Assembly (NCBI RefSeq): GCF_001636845.1
Contig: NZ_LITT01000046.1
Coordinates: 186,001-250,000 of the forward strand
Direction: 5' to 3'
Origin: Clostridium ljungdahlii
Lineage (GTDB): Bacteria; Bacillota; Clostridia; Clostridiales; Clostridiaceae
DNA: 64,000 nucleotides
Shown here: positions 24,802 to 34,244 of the stretch, piece by piece
How positions within the stretch are numbered: the first letter of the stretch is position 1
Layout of the letters: each line of letters opens with the position of its first letter
Made by a program: the position numbers and the translations under genes
The notes under the pieces: model-generated
The model's database searches: none
Told to the model about the DNA's origin: nothing
The model's input: only the letters and a program-made list of their open reading frames with translations

Positions 24802-25716
24802 TTATTCATATAAATTTTTGCTAAAATACCTGTCTCCTCTATCTGGAAATACTGTAACTATATTACCTTTATCTATAGTTTTAGCTAACTTTAACGCAGC
24901 TGCAATTGCTGCTCCAGAAGATGAACCTACTATCAGTCCCTCACGTTTAGCCAGTTCCTTAACTAGTGAAAAGGCCTCCTCATCATTTACCTTTATGACT
25001 TTATCCACTAATTTCAAATCCATAGTATCCGGCAGGAAATCATTTCCTATACCTTCAATGGCATAACCGTGTTCTTCAGTGCCGCCACCAAGAGTAGATC
25101 CTTCTGGATCAGCTAATACAGCTTTTACATTACTATCTTTTTCTTTCAAATATCTTGCTATGCCTGTAAAAGTTCCCCCACTTCCAGCTCCAGCTACAAA
25201 GTAATCTATCTTACCGTTTAACTGCTCATATATTTCAGGACCTGTTGTAAGGTAATGGGTCTGTGGGTTATCTTCATTTTCAAATTGACCAAGTGATATG
25301 GAATTGGGAATTTTGCTTAGAAGTTCTTTTGATTTTTCTATAGCACCTCGCATACCATCTTTTTCAGGAGTATGCACTATTTCTGCACCAAGTGCTCTCA
25401 TAAGCACTTGTTTCTCTATGGAAAATTTCTCTGGAACCGCAAATACTACTCTATATCCCCTATTGAGTGCTCCAAGTGCGATTCCAAGTCCAGTATTTCC
25501 TGCTGTAGCTTCTACTATAGTATATCCTTTCTTTAACTTTCCCCTTTTCTCTGCCTGCTTTATCATATAATCCCCAATTCTGTCTTTTACACTTCCTCCT
25601 GGATTAAAATTTTCAAGTTTAGCATATATATTAACACCATCTTTTAAATCAAATTCATTTATCTTTAATATAGGAGTCTTTCCTATCATTTCCTTTATAT
25701 CATCAAAGACTTCCAT
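24802..25716 (-). CDS. mccA: Cystathionine beta-synthase / cysteine synthase-type PLP enzyme
   Basis: 304 aa fold-II PLP enzyme. The PLP lysine is in GGSVKDRIG (about residue 41), followed by the substrate loop EATAGNTGLG and the phosphate-binding GAGSGGTFTG. Bacterial CysK and MccA are alike in sequence. Pairing with mccB and the yrrT-like gene, as in the Bacillus yrrT-mtnN-mccA-mccB set, favours MccA, which joins homocysteine to O-acetylserine to give cystathionine. It is the last gene of the cysteine T-box operon. CysK remains an alternative. Confidence 0.88.
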   Translation of the reverse strand: MEVFDDIKEMIGKTPILKINEFDLKDGVNIYAKLENFNPGGSVKDRIGDYMIKQAEKRGKLKKGYTIVEATAGNTGLGIALGALNRGYRVVFAVPEKFSIEKQVLMRALGAEIVHTPEKDGMRGAIEKSKELLSKIPNSISLGQFENEDNPQTHYLTTGPEIYEQLNGKIDYFVAGAGSGGTFTGIARYLKEKDSNVKAVLADPEGSTLGGGTEEHGYAIEGIGNDFLPDTMDLKLVDKVIKVNDEEAFSLVKELAKREGLIVGSSSGAAIAAALKLAKTIDKGNIVTVFPDRGDRYFSKNLYE

Positions 25717-25750
25717 TTAAAAATCCTCCAATCAAATTATTTATCAAACT

Positions 25751-26893
25751 TTATTTTGAAAGCTCTATTGACTTTTTTAAGTCCTTTACCAAATCTTCTT
25801 TATTTTCTATTCCAACAGAAAGTCTTGCCAAATTATCTACAATTCCAACTTTTTGTCTTATTTCATAAGGTATTGCTGCATGAGTCATAGTAGCAGGATG
25901 GCACATTAAAGATTCCACTCCCCCAAGACTTTCTCCAAATGTTATAAGTTTTAAATTCTTGAAAAACTTCTTTATATCTATATCCTTTTTCAGTACAAAA
26001 GAAATTATAGCTCCATAACCTCTAGCCTGTTTTTTTTGAATTTCATGACCTTTATGGCTCTCAAGTCCTGGATAATAAACTTTTTCTACAAAAGGACTTT
26101 CATTTAAAAATTGAGCTACATAACCTGCATTTTCAAGGTGTCTATCCATTCTAACTGACAATGTTTTTATTCCTCTTATCAAGAGCCAGCTGTCAAAAGG
26201 TCCTAATACTCCACCTGTTGAATTTTGTATAAAATACAATCTTTCAGCTAACTTTTCATCATTTACAACAACAAGTCCCGCAACTAAGTCGCTGTGTCCC
26301 CCCAAATACTTGGTTGCACTGTGAAGTACTATATCTGCTCCAAGTTCTATTGGTTTTTGAAGATAAGGCGTCATAAAAGTGTTGTCTACAATAGTCAAAA
26401 GATTATTTTTCTTTGCAATTTCAGATATCTTCTTTATATCTGTTATATCCATAAGTGGATTAGTTGGGGATTCAATATATATTGCCTTTACTTCTTTTGT
26501 AATACTCTTTTCAACTTTTTCCAGGTCACTTGTATCAATCAATTCATAGTTTAAATCAAAATTTTTAAATACTTTATCAAGTACCCTGTAAGTTCCACCA
26601 TATACGTTGTCTGATATTATTATTTTATCTCCACTTTTGAAAAGTGTAAGCACAGCGGTTATAGCTGCCATTCCGGAGGCAAATGCAAATCCACTTTTAG
26701 CTCCTTCAAGTTCTGCTATAAGTTTTTCAAGTGCCTCTCTAGTTGGATTTCCCGTTCTTGAATATTCATATCCTTTGTTTTCTCCAAGTCCACTTTGCTT
26801 ATAGGTTGACGTCTGATATATTGGAACACTCACTGCTCCTGTAGTTTTATCCCCATCAACCCCACCGTGTATTAATAATGATTCTATATTCAT
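25751..26893 (-). CDS. mccB: Cystathionine gamma-lyase / homocysteine gamma-lyase
   Basis: 380 aa, full-length Cys/Met-metabolism PLP enzyme. The PLP lysine lies in SATKYLGGHSD (about residue 195) and the N-terminus has the YEYSRTGNPT motif. It cleaves cystathionine to cysteine, 2-oxobutyrate and ammonia, completing reverse transsulfuration with MccA; related enzymes are cystathionine gamma-synthases. AAAGGAG precedes the ATG. The long repeat element lies 19 nt upstream of the start, between this gene and the methyltransferase. Expression should rise on cysteine starvation through the T-box. Confidence 0.92.
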   Translation of the reverse strand: MNIESLLIHGGVDGDKTTGAVSVPIYQTSTYKQSGLGENKGYEYSRTGNPTREALEKLIAELEGAKSGFAFASGMAAITAVLTLFKSGDKIIISDNVYGGTYRVLDKVFKNFDLNYELIDTSDLEKVEKSITKEVKAIYIESPTNPLMDITDIKKISEIAKKNNLLTIVDNTFMTPYLQKPIELGADIVLHSATKYLGGHSDLVAGLVVVNDEKLAERLYFIQNSTGGVLGPFDSWLLIRGIKTLSVRMDRHLENAGYVAQFLNESPFVEKVYYPGLESHKGHEIQKKQARGYGAIISFVLKKDIDIKKFFKNLKLITFGESLGGVESLMCHPATMTHAAIPYEIRQKVGIVDNLARLSVGIENKEDLVKDLKKSIELSK

Positions 26894-26912
26894 CTTTTTA
26901 TTCTCCTTTCTT

Positions 26913-27073
26913 AGGCATTTTCAAAGAAATAACTAGTCAGTATGCTAGCCTATTTTTTATCATACTACGTTGGCAGAACCCTTAGATAGGATTCACTATC
27001 TGCGGAACCTACCCCCTTGTCTGATAAAAAATATCCGTCGCATCTTTAACTTGTTATTTTCTTTCAAATGCCT
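26913..27073. repeat. Palindromic repeat family, long copy (161 bp)
   Basis: The outer arms (AGGCATTTTCAAAGAAATAAC and the complement of GGCATTTGAAAGAAAATAAC) form a 20-bp imperfect stem. An inner pair, TATTTTTTATCA/TGATAAAAAATA, and a smaller hairpin (AGATAG/CTATCT) fill the middle. The element ends 19 nt from the mccB start. Its other arm encodes the last six residues (KAFERK) and stop of the methyltransferase. Shorter copies at 52771 and 57047 lack the middle part. Confidence 0.85.
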
Positions 27074-27737
27074 TAATTCCCTTAGCCATAAATATTCCCG
27101 GTTCAGTACACTCACCTTTGCTAGAATATCCTGTACATTTAAGTCCTGTACTTTCAACTTGTATATCTTTAAATCCTGCATTTTCTGTCCAGTCGCTTAT
27201 CATTTTATGAGAAAATCCAAGCCACTCATCGTGCATTTCAATTTTTGCCCATTCTCCATCATGTTCCTCTACGTCACATATGACAAAAGTTCCATCCTTT
27301 TTAAGCACTCTATAAATTTCATTAATTGCCTTTTCTGCATCTACTACATGATGGAGAGCCATATTTACAAATACAGCATCAATAGATTCATCAAAAAGTG
27401 GTAAATCCGACATAGAACCTTTTATTGGATATATATTCTTAATTGATTTATCTAAAGCTTCACTATGAAGCTGTTTTAACATGTTTCTAGAATTGTCCAG
27501 AGAAAATACAAGTTTTGCATCCTGTGCCAGTGCCAGTGATATAAATCCTGTTCCACAGCCCAGATCTGCACAAATTTTATCCTTTATATTAAATTGTGAA
27601 AGTGCTATATATTTTAATTTATCCTCAAAATAATCTTCTCTTATTACATCCCATTTATCTGCAATTGAATCAAAATATCCTACAGAATTCATGATTATTG
27701 CCTCCTTATAAATAATTTCAATATAAAAAATTTTCAA
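27054..27737 (-). CDS. yrrT: SAM-dependent methyltransferase, YrrT-like
   Basis: 227 aa class I methyltransferase. Motif I is DLGCGTGFISLA, the acidic end of beta-2 is FSLDNSRNML, and motif IV is VFVNMALHHV. It would consume SAM and yield SAH; the methyl acceptor is unknown even for Bacillus YrrT. It is the first gene behind the cysteine T-box and precedes mccB and mccA, matching the Bacillus neighbourhood, although no mtnN is present. Its C-terminal KAFERK and stop codon are formed by the repeat arm, so its end has been altered by, or evolved with, that element. Confidence 0.85.
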   Translation of the reverse strand: MKIFYIEIIYKEAIIMNSVGYFDSIADKWDVIREDYFEDKLKYIALSQFNIKDKICADLGCGTGFISLALAQDAKLVFSLDNSRNMLKQLHSEALDKSIKNIYPIKGSMSDLPLFDESIDAVFVNMALHHVVDAEKAINEIYRVLKKDGTFVICDVEEHDGEWAKIEMHDEWLGFSHKMISDWTENAGFKDIQVESTGLKCTGYSSKGECTEPGIFMAKGIKAFERK

Positions 27738-27775
27738 ATATTATATTTTTGAGTTCCGGATTCTCAAAAACAAAA

Positions 27776-28000
27776 AACCTTCTGCCTCAATTCAGAGGCA
27801 GAAGGTTTACTTCCGCGGTTCCACTCTGTTTATCCTATAAAAATACATATATAGGACAACTTAATTTTTGGTACAATCATACCTCAATGCTTTAACGGGC
27901 ACATACGCTGAAGTCTACTAAACTTCAATTCAGAGCTCCAAGATGCACTTCAATTATCATCAACTAAGATCTCCTTTCATCCAAGGGAAATCCTCTCTGT
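27776..28000 (-). ncRNA. Cysteine T-box leader
   Basis: On the minus strand the T-box sequence GTGGAACCGCGG (27824-27813) is followed by the terminator stem AACCTTCTGCCTC/GAGGCAGAAGGTT and a T run. Stem I is closed by CAGAG (about 27999) and CTCTG. The specifier position in GAAGTGCATC reads TGC (27947-27945), a cysteine codon. Uncharged tRNA-Cys should stabilise the antiterminator and switch on the methyltransferase, mccB and mccA. Confidence 0.92.
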
Positions 28001-28152
28001 AATAGTCAAATTATAACCTACTCTTCTTATCATCGCAATTCATAGTTATTTACTAAGATTTAATTTAAATCTATAATACTACGTAATTTAAATATAATCA
28101 AGTACTATTTTTAATTTTTATTTAACTTTTTTACTTTATATCTATGTATTTA

Positions 28153-28252
28153 TGGAGCTGTTACACTGAGTAATTTACATACAATATGTTGGTTCGTAAA
28201 TCAAGAACTAATACAACATATTGTAGTATTCATGCTTAGTGTGACAGCCCCA
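28153..28252. mobile_element. Possible 100-bp MITE-like palindrome
   Basis: Imperfect 18-bp terminal inverted repeats (TGGAGCTGTTACACTGAG and the complement of CTTAGTGTGACAGCCCCA) enclose a second 15-bp inverted pair containing CAATATGTTG. There is no coding capacity. The ends resemble insertion-sequence termini, but no target duplication is obvious. It lies between the nad operon end and the T-box leader, where it could also act as a hairpin at the 3' end of nad mRNA. Confidence 0.5.
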
Positions 28253-28263
28253 CTTTAAACTTA

Positions 28264-28458
28264 TTATATATCAATTTTATCCAACAGTTTTTCAATATAC
28301 TCAAGTATAACCCTCTGTTTTATATCTTGAAACATCTCATCAGTATCCCATATCCTATCTTTAATACAAAGACTGTCTTTTATACATATACTTTCTCTTA
28401 ATCTAGTTGCATCCAGTTCCAATTGACTTTTTAACTCTTTCAAGTTTTCTATAGCCAA
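28264..28458 (-). CDS. Small helical protein of unknown function after nadC
   Basis: About 64 aa, mostly charged helix (LKELKSQLELDATRLRES, then EYIEKLLDKIDI). I do not recognise it. A near-perfect anti-SD match GAGGTGAT suggests TTG 28458 as the start; ATG 28464 overlaps that site. It follows nadC by about 60 nt and is probably the last gene of the nad operon. The N-terminal heptad pattern suggests a coiled coil or small regulatory partner. Confidence 0.6.
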   Translation of the reverse strand: MAIENLKELKSQLELDATRLRESICIKDSLCIKDRIWDTDEMFQDIKQRVILEYIEKLLDKIDI

Positions 28459-28516
28459 TGTCATCACCTCATTTGTTCCTCTTTATATACTATTCATAAC
28501 TCTAGAATTGGGAACT

Positions 28517-29353
28517 CTATATAAATCTTAAACTTATATCCATTGCTTTTACAGAATGTGTAAGAGAACCTATGGATATTATATCAACACCAGTAGACGC
28601 AATATCCACTATAGTATCTTCGGTGACATTTCCTGAAGCTTCTAAAATAAACTTTTTATCTACAAATTTCACAGCCTTTTTCATAGTATCTACATCCATA
28701 TTATCCAACATAATCACATCAACTTCAGTATTAACCGCTTCTTTCAGCTGATCCAGATTTTCTACTTCTACTTCTACTTTAGCTGTAAATGGAATTTTAT
28801 TTTTTATTCTTTTAACAGCTTCCGTTATAGAACCTACTGCCCTTATATGATTATCCTTAATCATTACAAAATCAGACAAGTTCAGCCTATGATTGTATCC
28901 TCCTCCTGCTGTAACAGAATACTTATCCAAAATTCTAAATCCAGGAAGAGTTTTTCTTGTATCTACTATTTTCACATCATAATCTTTTACTAAATCAACC
29001 ATCTTATTAGTTTTAGTCGCAATTCCACACATTCTTTGAAGTATATTAAGGGCAACCCTTTCTCCTTTTAATATGGATTTAGAATTTCCTTCTAATTCTA
29101 CAATAACATTACCTTTCTCCACTTTGGAACTATCTTCTACCTTGATCTTGAATCTTATACTGCTGTCCACAATTTCAAATACTCTTTTAGCCACATCAAT
29201 TCCAGCAATAACACCTGAATCCTTTGCAATAAATTTTCCTTTTGAAACTTCACTTCCCAAAAGCAAATTATCTGTAGTAATATCACCATAATTTATATCT
29301 TCTATAAGAGCATTTTTTATTAATTTATCAACTATTAAGTAATTCAAATTCAA
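28517..29353 (-). CDS. nadC: Nicotinate-nucleotide pyrophosphorylase (carboxylating)
   Basis: 278 aa, full length. Recognisable segments are NILQRMCGIATKT, the DTRKTLPGFR motif, GGGYNHRLNLSD and the EASGNVTEDTI phosphate-binding segment. It converts quinolinate and PRPP to nicotinate mononucleotide, CO2 and PPi, the third step of de novo NAD synthesis. It begins directly after the nadB stop, so the two are likely to be translationally coupled. Confidence 0.96.
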   Translation of the reverse strand: MNLNYLIVDKLIKNALIEDINYGDITTDNLLLGSEVSKGKFIAKDSGVIAGIDVAKRVFEIVDSSIRFKIKVEDSSKVEKGNVIVELEGNSKSILKGERVALNILQRMCGIATKTNKMVDLVKDYDVKIVDTRKTLPGFRILDKYSVTAGGGYNHRLNLSDFVMIKDNHIRAVGSITEAVKRIKNKIPFTAKVEVEVENLDQLKEAVNTEVDVIMLDNMDVDTMKKAVKFVDKKFILEASGNVTEDTIVDIASTGVDIISIGSLTHSVKAMDISLRFI

Positions 29354-30919
29354 TCACCTCAAAACTACATTATCTTTAGAATAATCTTTAATATAATTAC
29401 TTCCTATGGAAGTCTTACTTTCCAAAGTAGCTATAATTATACTTCTAGCAACTTCATACATATTATAAACTTCTACCTGTTCTATACTTTTAAAATTTAT
29501 ATACTGAATTTTAAAGAGGACTTCATCTACAACCTCTAATGCACTTTTAATGTTATCAATTTTTCTAACTATTCCCAAGTTATTTTCCATTAATATCTTC
29601 AGATTTTGTTTAAGTTTTGAAAAGTCCATGTTATTTTCTTTACATTGAGGAATAAATACACTGTCTTCAAAATTATCTTCATCTATAACTTTTACTTTAT
29701 TTAAGATATCCTCTGCAGCTCTTTTCCCAAATACCAGAGCTTCCATTAAAGAATTACTGGCAAGTCTATTTGCCCCATGAACTCCAGTACAAGCACATTC
29801 TCCAACTGCATAAAGGTTTTCCATACTAGATCTTCCAAACAAATCCACCTTAATACCACCCATAAAATAATGCTCAGCTGGAGTTACAGGTATGTAATCC
29901 TTATATATTTCTATACCATTGTCTTCACATTCACTATAAATCTTATTGAATCTATTTTTCAAAAAACTTTTTTCGTACATAGTTGCATCCAAATAAACAT
30001 AATTAGAATCAGTTTTTTTCATTTGATCACTAATTGCCCTAGCTACAATATCCCTAGGAGCAAGTTCCATCCTTGCATCATATTCTTTCATAAACCTGTT
30101 CCCACATTTATTTTTTAGCACGGCACCTTCCCCTCTTACAGCTTCAGATATTAGGAACATTTTTTCCTCATTATTTTTAGAGTATAAAGCTGTAGGATGA
30201 AACTGAATGTATTCCATATCTTCTAAGGTTACCTTTGCCCTTATTGCCATGGCAATTCCATCTCCTGTAAGTACCTCTACATTCGTAGTTTTAGAAAATA
30301 ACTGTCCAATTCCACCAGAGGCTATTACACAGCACTTTGACTTTAAATAAACAAATTTATTTTTGTAAAATGTCATTATACCACAACATTTGTTTTTGTT
30401 ATCAACAATATCCAGGGCAAAGATATTAGATATTATTTCTATATTGGAAGCATTTTTAGCCTGGTTTACAAGAACCTCCATTATAGCTTTTCCTGTAGAA
30501 TCTCCGTTTACATGAAGTATCCTTGGAATAGAATGATTTCCCTCAAAAGACCTATAAAAATTACCTTGGGAATTTTTATCAAATTCAACTCCAAGACGAA
30601 CCAAATCATTTATAGCTTTCTCAGATTCATTTACAAGTACATTTACAGCTTCCAAATCATTAATATAGCATCCTGCATTTATAGTATCCTTTGCATGAAG
30701 CTGCCTGTCATCATTTTGTATACTTGCTGCAATTCCTCCTTGAGCCAGGTATGAATCACAATCATATACATCCTTTTTGCTTAAAACCGCTACTCTTAAA
30801 CTTTTAGAAAGCATTAACGCTGTATAAAGCCCTGCTATTCCTGCTCCAATTATAACTACATCAAAACTCTTGCTCTCACAGGAATTCATGTTATAGTTTG
30901 CTAAATATCTTCTTTCCAC
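29354..30919 (-). CDS. nadB: L-aspartate oxidase
   Basis: 521 aa flavoprotein of the succinate dehydrogenase/fumarate reductase family. The FAD-binding N-terminus is VVIIGAGIAGLYTALMLS, with the HLA-like segment SYLAQGGIAAS and the active-site region HPTALY. The C-terminal helical domain is present. It oxidises aspartate to iminoaspartate; in an anaerobe fumarate is the likely acceptor. GTG 30919 is chosen because GGTGAT lies 5 nt upstream; ATG at codon 11 is an alternative. It lies between nadA and nadC. Confidence 0.95.
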   Translation of the reverse strand: MERRYLANYNMNSCESKSFDVVIIGAGIAGLYTALMLSKSLRVAVLSKKDVYDCDSYLAQGGIAASIQNDDRQLHAKDTINAGCYINDLEAVNVLVNESEKAINDLVRLGVEFDKNSQGNFYRSFEGNHSIPRILHVNGDSTGKAIMEVLVNQAKNASNIEIISNIFALDIVDNKNKCCGIMTFYKNKFVYLKSKCCVIASGGIGQLFSKTTNVEVLTGDGIAMAIRAKVTLEDMEYIQFHPTALYSKNNEEKMFLISEAVRGEGAVLKNKCGNRFMKEYDARMELAPRDIVARAISDQMKKTDSNYVYLDATMYEKSFLKNRFNKIYSECEDNGIEIYKDYIPVTPAEHYFMGGIKVDLFGRSSMENLYAVGECACTGVHGANRLASNSLMEALVFGKRAAEDILNKVKVIDEDNFEDSVFIPQCKENNMDFSKLKQNLKILMENNLGIVRKIDNIKSALEVVDEVLFKIQYINFKSIEQVEVYNMYEVARSIIIATLESKTSIGSNYIKDYSKDNVVLR

Positions 30920-30944
30920 TTTACATCACCAGCCTATATAGAAT

Positions 30945-31859
30945 TTATTCAATACGTAACATTTTCTCAAGGGAACCCAATGCCTTTATTCTCATTGATT
31001 CAGGAATAAATATTTCATGTTCCATATTTAAAAGAGAATTGTGGACATCTTTTAGTGTAGTCATTTTCATATTTTGACATACAAGTCTTGGACTTAATAA
31101 ATAGAATTTTTTCTCAGGATTATCATTTTTCATTTTATGAAGTACCCCTATTTCAGTACCTATGATGAATTCCTTATTGGGCGATTTCTTTGCATAGTCA
31201 ATTATCTGTGACGTACTTCCAACAAATTCAGCACTATCCCTTATTTCTTTTGAAACTTCAGGATGTACTAACATTTCAGCTCCAGGATGCTCTCCTTTTA
31301 TTTTTTTAACATCTTCTATAGTTATTCTGGCATGAGTTATGCAGTGGCCACCTGACCAAGGTATGATTTTTTTATCTGTAACTTTTTCGGCTACATAACT
31401 GGCAAGATTTTCATCTGGTACAAATAATATCTCATCCTTATCCATGCTTTCTATAACTTTAACTGCATTAGAAGAAGTACAACATATATCACTTATAGCC
31501 TTAACCTCAGTAGAAGAGTTTATATAACACACCACAGCTGCCTCTGGATGCTTTTCTTTTTCCTCCATAAGTTGTTCTTCGTCTATACACTCTGCTAAAG
31601 GACATCCTGCATATTTTGAAGGAAGTAAAACTCTTTTATTTGGTGATAGTATTTTTGCACTTTCTGCCATAAATTTAACCCCACAAAATACTATAATTTC
31701 ATTATCCATTTTAGCAGCAGCTCTACTTAGTGCAAAAGAATCCCCTACAATATCTGCTATATCTTGAACTTCTGGCAACTGATAATTATGCGCTAATATG
31801 CAAGCATTTTTTTCTTTTTTCAACCTATTTATTTCATTTATTAAAAATGTTTTGTCCAT
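30945..31859 (-). CDS. nadA: Quinolinate synthase
   Basis: 304 aa. The three-fold repeated fold and the cysteines that hold the 4Fe-4S cluster are visible in CGVKFMAESAK, CCTSSNAVKV and LVCQNMKMTTL; HNYQLPEVQDIAD starts the first domain. It condenses iminoaspartate with dihydroxyacetone phosphate. It is the first gene of the nadABC set, with AGAGGTG before the ATG. The 215-nt leader has repeated motifs that could be regulator sites (31901-31962). Confidence 0.96.
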   Translation of the reverse strand: MDKTFLINEINRLKKEKNACILAHNYQLPEVQDIADIVGDSFALSRAAAKMDNEIIVFCGVKFMAESAKILSPNKRVLLPSKYAGCPLAECIDEEQLMEEKEKHPEAAVVCYINSSTEVKAISDICCTSSNAVKVIESMDKDEILFVPDENLASYVAEKVTDKKIIPWSGGHCITHARITIEDVKKIKGEHPGAEMLVHPEVSKEIRDSAEFVGSTSQIIDYAKKSPNKEFIIGTEIGVLHKMKNDNPEKKFYLLSPRLVCQNMKMTTLKDVHNSLLNMEHEIFIPESMRIKALGSLEKMLRIE

Positions 31860-31900
31860 ATTACACCTCTAAAATAATATTTTTGTTTTATAATATATTG

Positions 31901-31962
31901 ATATTTTTATACCATACCAATATTTTTATACCACAAGTTAATGTATATACACCAGTATATAC
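31901..31962. promoter_or_regulatory. Direct repeats in the nadA promoter region
   Basis: ATATTTTTATACCA occurs at 31901-31914 and 31920-31933. GTATATAC occurs at 31943-31950 and 31955-31962, 12 nt apart, about one helical turn. The spacing suggests protein binding, for example by a niacin-responsive NiaR-type repressor, but no consensus match could be verified. Confidence 0.4.
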
Positions 31963-32032
31963 TATTTTTTATATTTTAACAACATACAATAGAAGTACTA
32001 CTAAATTCCACCTTTACAATTACATTAAAAAA

Positions 32033-32056
32033 AAGCATGGATCATAATCCATACTT
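32033..32056 (-). terminator. Terminator after the soluble chemoreceptor
   Basis: AAGCATGGAT pairs with ATCCATACTT over a 4-nt loop, followed on the minus strand by a run of eight T. Confidence 0.75.
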
Positions 32057-32074
32057 TTAGTAAATTACTATAAT

Positions 32075-33229
32075 TTACAATTTATTTACAATTTGATTTA
32101 AATTTTCTGACATAGATGTAATTTCTTCTATACTAGCTGTGATTTCCTGTGTAGCCGCTGCCTGCTCTTGACTTGAATTCAGTGAATTCTGACTCATCTT
32201 GCTAGAAGATTCAACCTTTTCCCTAATATTATCTGTTAACTTTGCAATTTTAGGAACTGTGCTTCTTGACTGTTCTGATAATTTTCTAATTTCTTGTGCA
32301 ACTACCCCAAAACCCTTTCCAGCATCTCCTGCCCTAGCTGCTTCAATTGAAGCATTTAATCCAAGCATCTTAGTCTCGTCTGAAATACCTTTTATTAAAG
32401 AAGATACTTCATTTATCTCTTCTGACAAAGATATTATTTGTTTTATTTCATTATCTAGATTCTGCTCATTTGTATGTATTTCAGATGCTGAGGCAGCTAA
32501 TTCCTCAATAGTAGAGGATACTCCTGTAATATTCTCCGTAAGATCATTGGACATATTCTTCAAATTCACTGTAGCCCCTCTCGGTATAATCATTCCAAAA
32601 GTACCCACAACATCACCTGTATCCTCATCGCATAATGGATAAGTTGCCATTCTAACAGGTACTCCCAAATTTCCTAAAGTATCTATGTCCTCTGATGCAA
32701 ATTTTTTAGTTTGAATTGCCTTACTTACTACAGTTGCAGGATTATCTAAAAACGAAACTCCCGGCTTAATAGCAGGTACATCAAATTTTTCAGATCGCTG
32801 TACACTAGTCACTTTTTCTAAGTCAGATAAAATAAAGAAAGCTCCTTCTGGAAACATTTCAACTAATCTTGGTGCAAAATCTTTAAACGCCTTTTCTACA
32901 GGATGTGATTTTGAAAATACAGAACAAAATGCCCCGATAACTTGCCCTTTTTCATCAGCTATAGGTTCTTCAAAAATTTTAAGTGCTCCATATTTAGACT
33001 TTGAAATATCCTCTGTAACATTTTTCTTTTCCTCTAATACTTTTAATCTTAAATTATGTTCACTTAAATCAAATCCAACATCCATTGATTTCATATCAAA
33101 TATCTTTGATTCCTTTTTCCAAACGACTTTATTTTTCTCAGTAACAAAATATACTACCCCACCTGGTATCATTTCTGCTTGTAATTCACACATACGTTTT
33201 AAATAATCTAATTCATTTATAGAAATCAT
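32075..33229 (-). CDS. Soluble methyl-accepting chemotaxis-type sensor
   Basis: 384 aa with no membrane helix. The N-terminal sensor part (about residues 1-195) looks like a PAS/GAF-type ligand domain with repeated statements such as [15 protein letters not shown] near its end. The C-terminal signalling domain (about 200-384) has [27 protein letters not shown]. It is shorter than typical receptors. It should act in the cytoplasm with CheA/CheW or another partner. It stands alone, between nadA and an amidohydrolase gene. Confidence 0.85.
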   Translation of the reverse strand: MISINELDYLKRMCELQAEMIPGGVVYFVTEKNKVVWKKESKIFDMKSMDVGFDLSEHNLRLKVLEEKKNVTEDISKSKYGALKIFEEPIADEKGQVIGAFCSVFSKSHPVEKAFKDFAPRLVEMFPEGAFFILSDLEKVTSVQRSEKFDVPAIKPGVSFLDNPATVVSKAIQTKKFASEDIDTLGNLGVPVRMATYPLCDEDTGDVVGTFGMIIPRGATVNLKNMSNDLTENITGVSSTIEELAASASEIHTNEQNLDNEIKQIISLSEEINEVSSLIKGISDETKMLGLNASIEAARAGDAGKGFGVVAQEIRKLSEQSRSTVPKIAKLTDNIREKVESSSKMSQNSLNSSQEQAAATQEITASIEEITSMSENLNQIVNKL

Positions 33230-33370
33230 AAAAATCTACTCTCCTTACATTATCTTTAAAAATTATATTAACTGTTATTTTTATTATAGTTAACCAGCAG
33301 AACTTAATCAATAAATTTACTATACTTATTTCCTCATTTTCCTACTTTTTACTAAACTTATACATAATAT

Positions 33371-34147
33371 TCAATTTTCTAACTTATTTCTTATATAACA
33401 TAAAACATTATATAGACGTCTTTTAGTACTATAAAATAGGTTATTATCTACATTTTTAACTTCTTCTTCACCGAAATATCTATTTTCTATATAGGCTGTA
33501 TATCTTATTTCAATTTGTATAGCTTCCACATTTTTCATAGAACTGTAATGAGATACGATGTATCCTCCTCTAAGTCCCTTTTCATCAACTTTTACATTAA
33601 ATCCATGAAAAGTAAATGCGTCATATACCACCCTTAAAAATTCTTTAGAACAAGTTTTTCCTTCACGGGTTCCAAGTATTATATCTGCTTTTGACTGCTC
33701 AAAAAAACTGTGTAAATCTATCAAGTAGACTTTATTCTTTAATTTCAAAACTTTTTCTAGTTCCCTTTTCAAAGAAAAGTGATAGGGATTATAGATATTC
33801 TTTATTCGTTCCTCTATTACCTCCATCTCCAATGGCTTGTCATAAATTTTTCTGTCAAAGGTAGTGTTGTAATAAACTAATGATTTTGTATATTTCCCCT
33901 GTATGAATTTATTTTCAATATTTCTATTTACGTCTATAACATATCTGCTGTAATTAGCCGACACTACAGTTATATTTAACTCGTGTAAAAAATCATAAAG
34001 GTCATTTAAAAACCAGTCATTGTTTGGAAGCACCACCCCTTTTCTCATGCTTTGTTTCATTTCCAAAGTTATTTTACTAGATCCATGAGGAATACTTGCA
34101 ATTATATTACATGGATTTTCACTATTTATTATATTAACCGGATTCAT
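33371..34147 (-). CDS. N-formylglutamate amidohydrolase-like protein
   Basis: About 258 aa of the FGase (HutG type) family. The metal-binding elements SIPHGS, DVNRN and LIDLHSF and the later IQIEIRYTAYI fit the family. The enzyme class hydrolyses N-formylglutamate in histidine breakdown, but no hut genes are nearby, so the true substrate may be another N-acyl amino acid. GGAGGG lies 7 nt before ATG 34147; the ATG six bases earlier overlaps it. Confidence 0.8.
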   Translation of the reverse strand: MNPVNIINSENPCNIIASIPHGSSKITLEMKQSMRKGVVLPNNDWFLNDLYDFLHELNITVVSANYSRYVIDVNRNIENKFIQGKYTKSLVYYNTTFDRKIYDKPLEMEVIEERIKNIYNPYHFSLKRELEKVLKLKNKVYLIDLHSFFEQSKADIILGTREGKTCSKEFLRVVYDAFTFHGFNVKVDEKGLRGGYIVSHYSSMKNVEAIQIEIRYTAYIENRYFGEEEVKNVDNNLFYSTKRRLYNVLCYIRNKLEN

Positions 34148-34244
34148 CAACATCCCTCCAAATTATACTAGAATGATAAATTTGTATCATAATACAATAC
34201 ATGTTACTATTGTATTATAAATGATATTATATATGAAAGGTGAT

